Source of the DNA: Nucisporomicrobium flavum
GTDB taxonomy: Bacteria; Actinomycetota; Actinomycetes; Mycobacteriales; Micromonosporaceae
Assembly (NCBI RefSeq): GCF_016464385.1
Contig: NZ_JADMLH010000002.1
Location: forward strand, 62,001-126,000
DNA: 64,000 nucleotides
Reading direction: 5' to 3'
Position 1 is the stretch's first letter; each line of letters opens with the position of its first letter. Under the pieces are notes generated by a model that was not told the DNA's origin, made no database searches, and worked only from the letters and a program-made list of their open reading frames with translations. Positions 51,917 through 64,000 of the stretch are shown here, piece after piece. Made by a program: the position numbers and the translations under genes.

Positions 51917-52953
51917 TGGCAGCCGAACCCTTCCTCGAGGTCAAGGACCTGAAGATCTCGTTCCCGACCGACGACGGCCTGGTCAAGAGCGTCGACGGGC
52001 TGTCGTTCCGGCTGGAGCGCGGCAAGACGCTGGGCATCGTCGGCGAGTCGGGTTCCGGCAAGTCGGTCACCAGCCTGGGCATCCTGGGCCTGCACAACAA
52101 GCGCAACGCGCAGGTCTCCGGCCAGATCTGGCTGGACGGCGAGGAGCTCGTCAGCGCGGCGCCGGAGACCGTACGGGCCCTGCGCGGCGCCAAGATGGCG
52201 ATGATCTTCCAGGACCCGCTGTCCTCGATGCACCCGTTCTACTCGATCGGGCACCAGATCATCGAGGCGTACCGGGTGCACCACCGGGTCTCCAAGCAGG
52301 TGGCCCGCAAGCACGCGATCGACATGCTGGGCCGGGTCGGCATCCCGCAGCCCGCACGCCGCGTCGACGACTACCCGCACCAGTTCTCCGGCGGTATGCG
52401 CCAGCGCGCGATGATCGCCATGGCGCTGGTGAACGACCCGCAGCTGCTCATCGCCGACGAGCCGACGACCGCGCTGGACGTGACGGTCCAGGCGCAGATC
52501 CTCGACCTCATGCACAACCTGCAGGAGGAGTTCAACTCGGCGCTCATCGTGATCACGCACGACCTGGGCGTGGTGGCCGAGCTCGCCGACGAGGTGCTGG
52601 TCATGTACGGCGGCCGCTGCATCGAGTACGGCACCGCCCGGACGATCTTCGAGGAGCCGGAGCACCCGTACACGTGGGGTCTGCTGGGTTCGATGCCCCG
52701 CATCGACCGGCCCAACCTGGACCGGCTCGTGCCCATCCCGGGTCTCCCGCCGTCACTGATCAACCTGCCGTCCGGGTGCGCGTTCCATCCGCGCTGCGCC
52801 TACGAGCCGCGCACCGGCGGCCTGGGCACGACCTTGACGCCGGAGCTCACGGTCGCCGGCCGGCCCGGGCACCTGGTCCGCTGCCACTTGCCCACCGCCG
52901 AGCGTCAGCGGATCTGGCGTGAAGAGGTCAAGCCGAAGCTGGAGGCGCAGTGA
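51916..52953 (+). CDS. Oligopeptide ABC transporter ATPase (DppD/OppD-like)
   Basis: This 345-residue ATPase has Walker A GESGSGKS, the Q-loop [12 protein letters not shown], signature FSGGMRQR, Walker [13 protein letters not shown], the switch His in VITHDLG, and the oligopeptide C-terminal motif [10 protein letters not shown]. The Cys residues there bind a metal cluster in some relatives. It pairs with the next ATPase, whose start overlaps its stop in GTGA. Confidence 0.95.
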   Translation: MAAEPFLEVKDLKISFPTDDGLVKSVDGLSFRLERGKTLGIVGESGSGKSVTSLGILGLHNKRNAQVSGQIWLDGEELVSAAPETVRALRGAKMAMIFQDPLSSMHPFYSIGHQIIEAYRVHHRVSKQVARKHAIDMLGRVGIPQPARRVDDYPHQFSGGMRQRAMIAMALVNDPQLLIADEPTTALDVTVQAQILDLMHNLQEEFNSALIVITHDLGVVAELADEVLVMYGGRCIEYGTARTIFEEPEHPYTWGLLGSMPRIDRPNLDRLVPIPGLPPSLINLPSGCAFHPRCAYEPRTGGLGTTLTPELTVAGRPGHLVRCHLPTAERQRIWREEVKPKLEAQ

Positions 52954-54164
52954 ACGACGAGAGCGGCGCGGCGGCGATCCCGGCCGACCCGACCGGGCGC
53001 ACGGCGGTGCCGGCGGACCCCATGGCCGGCGCTGCGGCCTCGGCGGAGGCGGCGGGACCGACGGAGGCCGTGCGGTTGAGCGACCCCGTGCCGGCCGAGG
53101 TGATGCGGGAGGAGCGGGCCGTCAAGGGCGAGCCGCTGCTGTCCGTCAAGGGCCTCGAGAAGCACTTCCCGATCACCAAGGGCCTCCTGCGCCGCCAGGT
53201 CGGCGCGGTGCGTGCGGTCGACGGCGTGACGTTCGACGTCTACAAGGGTGAGACGCTCGGCCTGGTCGGCGAGTCCGGCTGCGGCAAGACCACCACCGGC
53301 CGCCTGCTGACCCGGTTGGTCGAGCCCACCGGCGGCTCGATCGAGTTCGACGGCCGGGACATCGCCCATCTGCGTCAGGGCAAGCTGCGCCCGATGCGGC
53401 GGGACATGCAGATGATCTTCCAGGACCCGTTCTCGTCGCTGAACCCGCGGCACACCGTCGGCACGATCGTCGGGGCGCCGTTCCGGATCCAGGGCGTCAA
53501 GACCGAGCACGGCGTCAAGCGCGCGGTGCAGGACCTGCTCAAGCTGGTCGGGCTCAACCCTGAGCACTACAACCGCTACCCGCACGAGTTCTCCGGCGGC
53601 CAGCGCCAGCGCATCGGCATCGCCCGGACGCTCGCGCTGCGACCGAAGCTGATCATCGCGGACGAGCCGGTGTCGGCGCTCGACGTGTCGATCCAGGCGC
53701 AGGTCGTCAACCTCCTCGACGACCTGCAGAACGAGTTCGACCTGACGTACGTGTTCATCGCGCACGACCTGTCGGTGGTCCGGCACATCTCCGACCGCGT
53801 CGCCGTCATGTACCTCGGGAAGATCGTCGAGATCGCCGAGCGGGAGAAGCTGTACACCAGCCCGCGGCACCCGTACACGGTCGCCCTGATGTCGGCCGTC
53901 CCCGTCCCGGACCCGGCGCGCCGCGACCGGGCCCAGCGCGAGCGGGTCCTGCTCACCGGCGACGTGCCGAGCCCGATCAACCCGCCGTCGGGTTGCCGGT
54001 TCCGGACCCGCTGCTGGAAGGCGCAGGACATCTGCGCCAAGGAGGAACCGCCGCTGATCCCGCGCCTCGGCGACGCGGCCTCGCACCAGACGGCCTGCCA
54101 CTTCCCGATCGTCGAGGGCGAGACGGTCGAGGGCCGGCGCCCGGTGAGCGCGCCGACCCCCTGA
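52950..54164 (+). CDS. Oligopeptide ABC transporter ATPase (DppF/OppF-like)
   Basis: This 404-residue ATPase has an extra Ala/Pro-rich N-terminal extension of about 60 residues before the ABC domain. The domain has [41 protein letters not shown] and FIAHDLS, and the oligopeptide motif [11 protein letters not shown] is near the end. It completes the five-gene importer. The low-complexity extension is not typical of DppF, and a later internal start is possible. Confidence 0.95.
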   Translation: MNDESGAAAIPADPTGRTAVPADPMAGAAASAEAAGPTEAVRLSDPVPAEVMREERAVKGEPLLSVKGLEKHFPITKGLLRRQVGAVRAVDGVTFDVYKGETLGLVGESGCGKTTTGRLLTRLVEPTGGSIEFDGRDIAHLRQGKLRPMRRDMQMIFQDPFSSLNPRHTVGTIVGAPFRIQGVKTEHGVKRAVQDLLKLVGLNPEHYNRYPHEFSGGQRQRIGIARTLALRPKLIIADEPVSALDVSIQAQVVNLLDDLQNEFDLTYVFIAHDLSVVRHISDRVAVMYLGKIVEIAEREKLYTSPRHPYTVALMSAVPVPDPARRDRAQRERVLLTGDVPSPINPPSGCRFRTRCWKAQDICAKEEPPLIPRLGDAASHQTACHFPIVEGETVEGRRPVSAPTP

Positions 54165-54288
54165 AAGATCAAGAACAAATCGATGTCGTAGCTCGGTGGG
54201 TGGCGCGGACCGTCGCTCCCGCCGAGGCCGGGGCCGGGGCCCAGCATTCGCTGGCCCTGGCCCCTTCATTCTGCGTGAGTGGGGAAGA

Positions 54289-55905
54289 TCAACCCCAATT
54301 GATCTGCGGGGACGGGTAGAAGTTGACACCCTGCAGCGTCCACCGCGGACCGTACGCGCCCAGCCGGGCCGAGAATGACGTCCAGTCGTGCGTCGACGCC
54401 GGGGACCAGCCGAGCTCGGCGATGGCGGGCAGGCGGGGGAACGCCATGAACTCGATGTCGTCCAGGCTGCGCAGGGTCTCCGACCACAGTGGCGCCTCGA
54501 CGCCGAGGATCGCGTTCTCGCCGACGCCGGTCACGCGGGTCGCCGGGTCCCAGCCGTACGCGTCGGCGACCTCGATGTAGGCGGCCCAGTCCAGGCCCAG
54601 CGGGGTGCTCGGGTCGTACTTCATGTCCAGGTACGCCTTGTTCGCCGGCGACATCACGACCTTGGTGCCCCGGGTGACCGCCGCCGCCACGGTCGGGTTC
54701 GTGGTGGCGGTGTCCCAGAACTGCGCGACTGCCTTGTTCGAGGCGGGGGCCTTGGTGATCTCGTTCCAGCCGTACGCGGTCTTGCCGTACTTGGCGACCA
54801 GCGGCAGCACCCGCTGCTGGAACGCCACGTAGTCCGCCTCGGGCGTGGCGTGCGCCTCGTCACCGCCGATGTGCAGGTACGGCCCCGGCGTCATGGCGGC
54901 CAGCTCGCGGATCACGTCCTCGACGAAGCGGTACGTCGTCTCCGAGCCGATGCACAGCGAGCTGTACCCCACCTCGGTGTCGGTCCGCGGCGGCGGCGCC
55001 ACCCCGTCGCAGGTCAACTCCGGGTACGCGACCTGCGCCGCGTTCACGTGCCCCGGCATGTCGATCTCCGGCACGATGGTCACGTAACGCTTCGCGGCGT
55101 ACGCGACGATGTCCTTGTACTGGGCCTTCGTGAGAAATCCGGGACCCTCGCCGTCGACTCCGGTCCCCGCGCCGCCGCTGACCGCGGTGAGCTTCGGCCA
55201 GCTGTCGATCTGGATACGCCAGCCCTGGTCGTCGGAGAGGTGCAGGTGCAGGTGGTTCACCTTGAACCGGCTGATCTCGTCGACGTACGCCTTGATCTCG
55301 TCCGGGGTGTGGAAGTGCCGCGCCTCGTCCAGCATCGCCCCCCGGTACGCGAACCGCGGGTAGTCGAGAATGCTGCCACCGGACACGGTCCACGACCGCC
55401 GGACCACGGTCGGCGAGTCGATTTCGACGGGCAGCAGTTGACGCAACGTCTGCGCGCCGGCGAAGAGGCCGGCGGGGTTGTTTGCCCGGATCGTGACGGC
55501 CTGCCGGGTCACGTCGAGGCGGTAGCCCTCGCTGCCCAGGCGGCTTTCGCGAGCACCCAGCAGCAGCGAGATGCTCGGCAGCCGCCGGGGCGCGACCGGC
55601 AGGACGGGAAGCGCATAGCCCGTCGCCGGCCGCAGGTCCCGGGCCAGCTGTTCGCCGACCGCGCGGGCTGCGGGCGAGCCGGGCTGCGTGCGGATCACAG
55701 TGAGCGGGCCGAGGTGAAACGTGGCGCCCGCGTCGGGGCTGACCTGGACCGGTGCCGGGAGGACGCTGGAAAGGGCCGGGGTGGCGGACGATGCGGCCGC
55801 TTTCGGGGCGGCTTGGGCGGCGGCTGCCGGTGCGGCTTGGGCGGCGAGCAGCGGGAGGCTCACCGCCGCCGCGGTGAGCAGGCGAGACAGAGCGGATTTG
55901 GCCAT
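54289..55905 (-). CDS. Secreted beta-N-acetylhexosaminidase, GH20 family
   Basis: The ATG at 55905 gives a Sec signal peptide (about 1-31). After an Ala-rich stretch the protein has a GH20b domain and the catalytic barrel with GGDEAH (Asp349-Glu350 acting with the substrate acetamido group), RGAMLDEARHFHT, HLHLSDDQGWRIQID and IVPEIDMPGH. The 538-residue length is normal. It should release N-acetylglucosamine from chitin fragments or glycans outside the cell. It is convergent with the peptide importer. Confidence 0.95.
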   Translation of the reverse strand: MAKSALSRLLTAAAVSLPLLAAQAAPAAAAQAAPKAAASSATPALSSVLPAPVQVSPDAGATFHLGPLTVIRTQPGSPAARAVGEQLARDLRPATGYALPVLPVAPRRLPSISLLLGARESRLGSEGYRLDVTRQAVTIRANNPAGLFAGAQTLRQLLPVEIDSPTVVRRSWTVSGGSILDYPRFAYRGAMLDEARHFHTPDEIKAYVDEISRFKVNHLHLHLSDDQGWRIQIDSWPKLTAVSGGAGTGVDGEGPGFLTKAQYKDIVAYAAKRYVTIVPEIDMPGHVNAAQVAYPELTCDGVAPPPRTDTEVGYSSLCIGSETTYRFVEDVIRELAAMTPGPYLHIGGDEAHATPEADYVAFQQRVLPLVAKYGKTAYGWNEITKAPASNKAVAQFWDTATTNPTVAAAVTRGTKVVMSPANKAYLDMKYDPSTPLGLDWAAYIEVADAYGWDPATRVTGVGENAILGVEAPLWSETLRSLDDIEFMAFPRLPAIAELGWSPASTHDWTSFSARLGAYGPRWTLQGVNFYPSPQINWG

Positions 55906-55952
55906 GCCCGACGCTACATAGGCCGCTCTCGATCTGTAAAGGTTGTTGCGGA

Positions 55953-56549
55953 TCAGCCCTCGGGCCGGTTGAGGATGCCCACCGCGACGGCATGCACCGC
56001 GTCCAGGTCGGCCGGATCCTTGAGCTGCGCCTTCGCGCCGGTGACGGTGTACCACTCGTCGGCGTCCTTGTACTGGGCCCGGACGACGACCTGGCCGCCG
56101 GAGAGCTCGGTACGCAGGGTGAGGTCGCCGGTGACGACGCCGACCTCGTCGGTCATGACGCCGCCCTGACCGGCGACGATGTCGGTGGTCCGGCTGTCGG
56201 CGCCCGCCCCACCCGGCGCGGCGCCCGCCCCACCCGCCGCGGCATCCGCCGTGCCCGCCGCCTGCGTCGCGTCCGCCGCGGGTGTCGCGGGCTGCGTCGC
56301 GTCGGCGTCGGTCGCGGTGGGCTCGGGTGCGCTCGCCTGGGCCGTGGCCGGCTGGGCCGGCGTCTCTGCGGCGGCCGGGCGGTCGGCAGAGCCCTGCGGC
56401 GACTCGCTCCCCGCGGCCGGCGTGGCCGCGGGCGGCGTGGCCGCGGCCGGTTGGGCCGGTGTCTCCGCGGCCTCGGGACGGGCGGCGGCTGCCGGCTGGG
56501 GCGCCGCGGGCTGGGTCGCGGCAGGTTGCGGTGCGGCGGGCTCGGTCAT
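55953..56549 (-). CDS. Ala/Pro-rich hypothetical protein with a C-terminal beta domain
   Basis: This 198-residue protein has about 125 residues of Ala/Pro/Thr/Gln repeats (PAAPQPAATQ-like) and then a small folded end (about 130-198) with TLRTELSGGQVVVRAQYKDADEWYTV, which looks like a beta-sheet binding module. There is no signal peptide. The start overlaps the HNH gene stop by one base (TGATG), so the two are cotranscribed. I do not recognise a family. Confidence 0.7.
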   Translation of the reverse strand: MTEPAAPQPAATQPAAPQPAAAARPEAAETPAQPAAATPPAATPAAGSESPQGSADRPAAAETPAQPATAQASAPEPTATDADATQPATPAADATQAAGTADAAAGGAGAAPGGAGADSRTTDIVAGQGGVMTDEVGVVTGDLTLRTELSGGQVVVRAQYKDADEWYTVTGAKAQLKDPADLDAVHAVAVGILNRPEG

Positions 56550-57223
56550 CAGCAGTTCCTCAGCATGTCGGTGAGGGCCTTCTTCTCGGCGGTCGTCACT
56601 GTGAGCTTCCACTGCGACTTCACCTCGATCCAGTCCTCGGCGTACTGGCACCAGGCGGCGGTCCGCTGGGGCTTCCAGGTCGACGGGTCCTGATCACCCT
56701 TTGACCGGTTGGACGCCGCCGAAACCGCGATGAGCTGCGGATCGTCGACATCGTTGGCGAAGTCTCCGCGCTTGTCGTCGGTCCACGAGCTGGCACCGGA
56801 GCGCCACGCGTTGGCCAGCGGCACCATGTGGTCGATGTCGACCTTCGCCGGGTCGGTGATCCGCAGGCCGTCGTACGCGCTGATCCACGTACCCGCGACC
56901 ACGTTGCAGCCGGACACCTTCACCTTGGTGCCGTCGCGCTTGAGCACAGTGTCGCGGACGTCGCAGTTGTCGCCGGTGCTGCGCCAGTGCGGGAACCTGT
57001 CCCGGCTGTACCGGGCCATCGAACCGGACCTGGCAACGGTGAGCTTGTCCAGCGCTGCCTGGGCGGTCTTGGCGTCCCGAGTGGAATTGGTCGTCTTGCC
57101 GCCCGGTTTCGAGCCGGGTTGGTCGGTGACGGTCACCTCGCACCCGGCGGCGGTGACGGCAGTGAGGGCTAGCAGGGCGACGGTGACGCGCACCGTCCGG
57201 CGGGGGGTGGGGCGAGGGGGCAC
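56549..57223 (-). CDS. Secreted HNH-family endonuclease lipoprotein (DUF1524/GmrSD C-terminal-like)
   Basis: I use GTG 57223, seven bases behind a TACGCT -10 (probably leaderless), giving 224 residues; ATG 57268 is an alternative. A signal with lipobox TAAGC precedes a soluble domain with VDIDHMVPLANAWRSGA (the HNH His-Met-Val pattern), NDVDDPQLIAVSAASNRSKG (catalytic Asn) and KPQRTAAWCQYAEDW. Such secreted nucleases degrade extracellular DNA, as known for DUF1524 proteins. A Cys pair in the core likely forms a disulfide. Confidence 0.88.
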   Translation of the reverse strand: MPPRPTPRRTVRVTVALLALTAVTAAGCEVTVTDQPGSKPGGKTTNSTRDAKTAQAALDKLTVARSGSMARYSRDRFPHWRSTGDNCDVRDTVLKRDGTKVKVSGCNVVAGTWISAYDGLRITDPAKVDIDHMVPLANAWRSGASSWTDDKRGDFANDVDDPQLIAVSAASNRSKGDQDPSTWKPQRTAAWCQYAEDWIEVKSQWKLTVTTAEKKALTDMLRNC

Positions 57224-57293
57224 GAAGCAAGCGTATGCAACGAACGCCCGCTTCGCCCCGCCCATCACCCCCGCCCGAATCGTCCCGCGTGCC

Positions 57294-57580
57294 GCCGGCT
57301 CGTGACCGGCGCGTCAGGGCCGCCGGCTCGTGGCCGACCACCGTCTCAGGGCCGCCGGCTCGTGGCCGGCCACCGCGTCGGGGCTGCCGGCCGATGGCCG
57401 GCTCCTCCGTGGGACGTCACCGGCTCGTGGCCGGCCGTCCGATGTGTCCGTGGTATCCGCGCTCCGCGCCTGCTCCCGCTTGTGGCCGGCGGCTGCGGTA
57501 TGGGTCCGGCTCGTGGCCGGCTTCTGCGTCGGGGGTCCGGCTCGTGACCGGGCTCGGCGCGCCGCCGGCTCGTGGCCGGC
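57294..57580. repeat. Array of about nine palindromic GCCGGC-TCGTG-GCCGGC repeats
   Basis: The 17-bp palindrome GCCGGCTCGTGGCCGGC or close variants occur at 57294, 57322, 57354, 57386, 57419, 57505, 57536 and 57564, with a partial at about 57484. Spacing at the left is regular (28-33 bp) and then loosens. Each unit can fold into a hairpin. No gene is supported in this 390-bp gap. Confidence 0.88.
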
Positions 57581-57615
57581 GGCGTACCAGGAAAGGCTCC
57601 GTGGATGGCGCCCGC

Positions 57616-59450
<1,835 letters not shown>

Positions 59451-59551
59451 CAGCGAAGGAGAAGCGCGTTCCACATGTCAAAAGTCACCCTAGGCGGTCG
59501 GCTCGCCCGGCGCTAACTCTACGCCCGGATCGTGAGAAACCCCCGCTCAGC

Positions 59552-60367
59552 TCACCCGGCCGAGGGAGCGGTCGATGGCTGCTGGGAGGTCGCGGACGAG
59601 GTCACGGGCGGGGTGGTGGGCGGCGGGGACGACATGCCCATCGGCTCGCCGCCGGCCACCGGGCCCGGCAGGTCGACCGTCGGGGGCGCGGCTGCGGGCG
59701 TACCCGAAATCGTCAATGTCCCGAAATCCACCCGCGCGGCCGTCAGCAGGCCGTCGTCGCTGTAGCAGTAGATGCCGACGTCGACGGGCGCGGCGAGCGA
59801 CGCGGAGATGCCGTCGACCGAATAGCACTCGCCGGACGAGCCGGGCAGCGGCTGCGCGCCGGTCACGGAGAGCGCGGCCTGACGGTCGGTGAAGACGGAC
59901 AGCCACTGCCGGAACACCCGCTGCACCTTGGGGTCGTACCGCTTGGGGAGCTGCTTGCCCTTGTCGGCGACGTGGATGCAGTACGGCGCGACCGGGTTCG
60001 TGGCGGACGGGATGGCGCACTGGAAGACGCCCGCCTCGGTCTGCACCACGGAGACGTCGGCCGTACCGCCGAGGGCGCCGCCCGGGATGTCGACCCGCCA
60101 GCTTCCGTCCGTGGCGACCGTGGCCATGACCGACCTCTGCGCCTGACCGGCCACGTCGAGCGTGTAGACGGCCGTGTACTGGCGATCGATGGCCAGCGCC
60201 GCGTGGGCGGCGAGGCCGATGCGCGCGTCGTCGTCCTCGGGAGGCGCCGAGGCGGTCGTCGGGGCGGGTTTCACCGCGGGCGCCGCGTCTGAGCACGCGG
60301 CGACGCCGGCGATCAGCAGGGCGGCGGCCAACGCGGACAAAGCACGCGAGGCGGGACGGGAGCGCAT
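59552..60367 (-). CDS. Lipoprotein of unknown function
   Basis: This 271-residue protein has a signal peptide with lipobox VAAC at about 22-25. A folded region (about 50-220) includes RQYTAVYTLDV, CAIPSATNPVAPYCIHVADKG and SGECYSVDG, with four Cys that may form disulfides, and a Pro/Thr/Ser-rich tail follows. The layout resembles outer-surface lipoproteins of actinomycetes (LppX/LprG-like folds have a similar look, but no clear match). It lies between leuA and the divergent ask gene. Confidence 0.75.
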   Translation of the reverse strand: MRSRPASRALSALAAALLIAGVAACSDAAPAVKPAPTTASAPPEDDDARIGLAAHAALAIDRQYTAVYTLDVAGQAQRSVMATVATDGSWRVDIPGGALGGTADVSVVQTEAGVFQCAIPSATNPVAPYCIHVADKGKQLPKRYDPKVQRVFRQWLSVFTDRQAALSVTGAQPLPGSSGECYSVDGISASLAAPVDVGIYCYSDDGLLTAARVDFGTLTISGTPAAAPPTVDLPGPVAGGEPMGMSSPPPTTPPVTSSATSQQPSTAPSAG

Positions 60368-60523
60368 CGCGACATTCTCGCCTCCGGACCCCGCGTACGA
60401 GTCGATGCAAGGACCCGAACCTTCCCGGCGTGTCGTGGGGTGGTGTGCCGCACAGGCCGGAATCTGGGATCGCGTGTCAGCGATGCCGGCCTGCGCCGCT
60501 AGGCTGGTCTGCGATTGACGCGA

Positions 60524-60559
60524 CCGACGCCGCCGGCCGGATGAGCCCGGCGGCGTCGG
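60524..60559 (+). promoter_or_regulatory. Strong hairpin in the ask leader
   Basis: CCGACGCCGCCGG and its exact complement form a 13-bp stem with a 10-nt loop, 42 bp before the ask start, downstream of a TAGGCT -10 candidate at 60500-60505. A terminator or attenuator in the leader is possible. No leader peptide was found. Confidence 0.6.
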
Positions 60560-60601
60560 CACGTACAGGCTGGTACGGCGTTGGGAAGGGAGTCGGCTGC
60601 C

Positions 60602-61867
<1,266 letters not shown>

Positions 61868-61873
61868 CGGCGC

Positions 61874-62938
61874 ATGGGGTCGCCGCAGCCCACGCTCGCG
61901 GTCGTCGGAGCCACCGGTTCCGTCGGCACGGTGATGCGTGAGCTGCTCACCTCCCGCCGCAACGTCTGGGGCGAGATCCGCCTCGTCGCGTCGGCCCGCT
62001 CGGCCGGCAAGGAGCTCGCCTGCCGCGGCGAGCAGCTGACCGTCCGCGAGCTCACCCCGGAGGTCTTCGACGGCGTCGACGTGGCGATGTTCGACGTGCC
62101 CGACGACGTCTCGCTCGAGTGGGCGCCCGTGGCCGTCGCCCGCGGCGTGACGGTGGTCGACAACTCGTCGGCGTACCGCATGGAGCCCGACGTCCCGCTG
62201 GTCGTGCCCGAGGTCAACCGCGAGGCGCTGCGCCGGCGCCCGCGCGGCATCGTCGCCAACGCCAACTGCACCACGATGGCCATGATCATGGCGATCGCCC
62301 CGCTGCACCACGAGTACGGGCTGCGCGAGCTGGTGCTGGCCTCGTACCAGGCGGTCTCCGGCGCGGGCCAGATCGGCGTGGACGTCCTGCACGACCAGCT
62401 CAGCAAGGTGGCCGGCGACCGTACGCTCGGCTCCCGCCCGGGCAACGTCCGCCAGGCCGTCGGCGACGACCTCGGCCCGTTCCCGGCCCCGCTCGCCCTC
62501 AACGTCGTGCCCTGGTCGGGCGCCCTCGCCGCCGACGGCTGGTCCTCCGAGGAGCTCAAGCTCCGCAACGAGTCCCGCAAGATCCTCGGCCTGCCCGACC
62601 TCAAGGTCTCCGCCACCTGCGTCCGCGTCCCGGTCGTGACCGGCCACTCCATCGCGGTGCACGCGGTCTTCGCCTCCGAGCTGAACGCCGAGGAGGCCCG
62701 CCAGGTCCTCCGCAACGCCCCGGGCGTCATCCTGGTCGACGACCCGGAAGCCGGCGAATTCCCCATGCCCATCGACGCGGTCGGCACCGACCCCTCCTGG
62801 GTGGGCCGCATCCGCCGCGCCATGGACGACCCCCGAGCCCTCGACCTCTTCATCACAGGCGACAACATGAGAAAAGGCGCGGCGCTCAACACGGTGCAGA
62901 TCGCGGAGCTGCTCGCCGAGGAATTCAGCAAAGCCTGA
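61874..62938 (+). CDS. asd: Aspartate-semialdehyde dehydrogenase
   Basis: This 354-residue enzyme reduces aspartyl phosphate. It has the NADP motif VGATGSVG, the catalytic Cys132 in NANCTTMAM, and GHSIAVHAVF with the catalytic His. It is 6 bp downstream of ask, the usual actinobacterial pair, and is convergent with the McrC gene. Length and motifs are normal. Confidence 0.97.
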   Translation: MGSPQPTLAVVGATGSVGTVMRELLTSRRNVWGEIRLVASARSAGKELACRGEQLTVRELTPEVFDGVDVAMFDVPDDVSLEWAPVAVARGVTVVDNSSAYRMEPDVPLVVPEVNREALRRRPRGIVANANCTTMAMIMAIAPLHHEYGLRELVLASYQAVSGAGQIGVDVLHDQLSKVAGDRTLGSRPGNVRQAVGDDLGPFPAPLALNVVPWSGALAADGWSSEELKLRNESRKILGLPDLKVSATCVRVPVVTGHSIAVHAVFASELNAEEARQVLRNAPGVILVDDPEAGEFPMPIDAVGTDPSWVGRIRRAMDDPRALDLFITGDNMRKGAALNTVQIAELLAEEFSKA

Positions 62939-62950
62939 CACTGTGGCGAG

Positions 62951-64000
62951 TCAGCTGAGCTCGGGCGTTGCTATGGCCTGTCGCAACGCCCAGCCGGCCC
63001 TATCGAGGTAGTTCTTCCACGCTGTCTGGCTGCGAGCCTCTTGTGGCGCGGGAAACGGAATTTGGACGGCCAATAGGTCACACGGTTCGGCCGCATTGCC
63101 GCGGCCGCGTCGCCACCCCTTCGTCTTGCCCAATCCCGGGTAGACCAGCGCCGCTCGGGTAGCGGCCTCTCCCCGGTGCTGGACGAGATGGGTGTACGCG
63201 AAGATCTGGTACTGGTCATCGCGTGAGGGCCAGGCGCCATCGGGCGGCGTCTTGTACTTGGCATCGACAACCCAGAGGTGGCCGCCGAGCCGCGCAACGT
63301 TATCGGGTCGACTGCCGGTTCCCTTGCCGGTACTTGTCAGCCAAGGATCGCTCGTGAGGCCGACCGGCTGCACTGAATGGTGAAACAACTCGGTGAAGCC
63401 GGCGCGGCGCATCGCCTCCGTAACGATGCGCTCCCAGAGCCGGTGGGTCGGTACGGCCAACTCGATAGCGTCGGTGAGTCTGGCGTCGGCGTATTGCGGA
63501 CTGTGCTCCTTCTCGTCGAGCAGGGTCAGCGACATCTGCAGCGCCGGCAACCACGGTTGGTCCAGGCGCGAAAGCCGAAGCCGATGTCCCAGCAGTCGGG
63601 CCTTGGCGCTGGGCAGAGCGGTCACCTCACTGAAGGCTCGGCGTAGCGATACGGCGTCTTGCTCGAGCGCGGCGGCCGAATATTCGCCGTCGAAGGGGGA
63701 CCGGAGGGCGAACCCGTCGGCTATCTGCTCGAGGGCCGCCGTAATGATGCCCAAGAGCACCGTTGATTCGGTGAGCTCGTTGTACGAGACCGTGAGGCGG
63801 GGATCGCCCGTCGCGACGTGCTGGGCGATGGAGGTGGGGGAAATCCTGCCGCGGATGGTCCCGCCGACACTCGTGACGCTTCGGTATCCCCGTCGGGCCG
63901 AGTGGGCTAGTTCGAGCACCTCCTTCAGCAGCCGCCGGCATAACAGAGGCCGGTGCAGCGGTGAGTGCGTCAATGCCCCGTCAAGCTCGTCGGACTCGGG
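62951..64000 (-). CDS. McrC-like subunit of a type IV restriction system (5' end beyond the window)
   Basis: At least 349 codons are open from the window edge to the stop at 62951. The protein has the McrC pattern: VGGTIRGRI and SYNELTESTVLLGI in the N-terminal region, then a PD-(D/E)XK nuclease core with RPDNVARLGG, VVDAKYK and DQYQIFAYTH. McrC partners the GTPase McrB, which translocates on DNA and activates cleavage near modified cytosine. A TTG at 63973 is in frame, but the frame continues upstream (PESDELDGA), so the gene most likely starts outside. An mcrB gene is expected just beyond the right edge. Confidence 0.85.
   Translation of the reverse strand, partial: PESDELDGALTHSPLHRPLLCRRLLKEVLELAHSARRGYRSVTSVGGTIRGRISPTSIAQHVATGDPRLTVSYNELTESTVLLGIITAALEQIADGFALRSPFDGEYSAAALEQDAVSLRRAFSEVTALPSAKARLLGHRLRLSRLDQPWLPALQMSLTLLDEKEHSPQYADARLTDAIELAVPTHRLWERIVTEAMRRAGFTELFHHSVQPVGLTSDPWLTSTGKGTGSRPDNVARLGGHLWVVDAKYKTPPDGAWPSRDDQYQIFAYTHLVQHRGEAATRAALVYPGLGKTKGWRRGRGNAAEPCDLLAVQIPFPAPQEARSQTAWKNYLDRAGWALRQAIATPELS

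Noticed and set aside
57294..57580. Possible CRISPR array
   Set aside because: Repeats are short palindromes, spacing is irregular, spacers are similar to each other, and no cas gene is near.
60368..60601. Lysine riboswitch before ask
   Set aside because: The leader is too short and lacks the conserved core; only a simple hairpin is visible.

Overview
The window is about 64 kb of very GC-rich DNA with GTG/TTG starts, many ATGA/GTGA overlaps, a roadblock/DUF742/small-GTPase conservon, a TadA partner protein and mycothiol-type DinB proteins. This points to a filamentous actinomycete. Micromonosporaceae (Actinoplanes-like) is my inference; no marker gene here proves it. Most of the window looks like ordinary chromosome. 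About 39.0-42.5 kb is an accessory patch with more A/T-ending codons.

Layout. 0-8 kb: a small acidic protein, then a tight operon of an NfeD/YqiJ-like membrane protein, a flotillin and a giant 1612-residue AAA ATPase (DUF3686, 'DNA repair ATPase' type). A hairpin carrying both stop codons separates it from the next unit. 8-14.3 kb (minus): a conservon (orphan NIT-like membrane protein, NIT histidine kinase, roadblock, DUF742, GTPase). 14.7-27.3 kb: housekeeping and hypothetical genes, including an M48 protease, PHP phosphoesterase, DUF885 protein, mtnA, an M23 lipoprotein, a secreted beta-propeller protein, tyrA, a DinB protein, tRNA-Ser(CGA), deoD, and tadA with its partner. 27.4-32.9 kb: an AraC regulator divergent from a polyol-type ABC importer (binding protein plus two permeases, no ATPase) and a sorbitol-dehydrogenase-like enzyme. 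32.9-38.8 kb: a MarR regulator with a palindrome over its own start, a DinB/MDMPI protein, a DUF2809 protein, a membrane-anchored glutaredoxin, an anion permease with a universal stress protein, a STAS protein and small unknowns.

39.0-42.5 kb is the accessory patch. It holds a 5'-truncated HIT gene, three copies of one IS701-type terminal repeat each next to CTAG, a decayed transposase, and a three-gene cassette (ArsR-type regulator, DinB-like protein, PPP-family phosphatase). 42.6-47.4 kb is the conserved tRNA-Ser(GGA), SRP RNA, dnaX, ybaB, recR block. 48-54.2 kb is a complete oligopeptide ABC importer (C-A-B-D-F order). 54.3-57.2 kb (minus) has a GH20 hexosaminidase, an Ala/Pro-rich protein and an HNH lipoprotein. 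57.3-57.6 kb is an array of palindromic repeats. 57.6-62.9 kb holds leuA with a leucine-rich leader peptide and an attenuator-like fold, a lipoprotein, ask and asd. The right edge carries a McrC-like type IV restriction subunit cut off by the window end.

The most interesting signals are the flotillin/NfeD/giant-ATPase module, the leuA leader with mutually exclusive hairpins, the three-ended IS701 structure around the cassette, and several precise operators and repeat arrays. Starts were chosen from Shine-Dalgarno positions and overlaps and are predictions.
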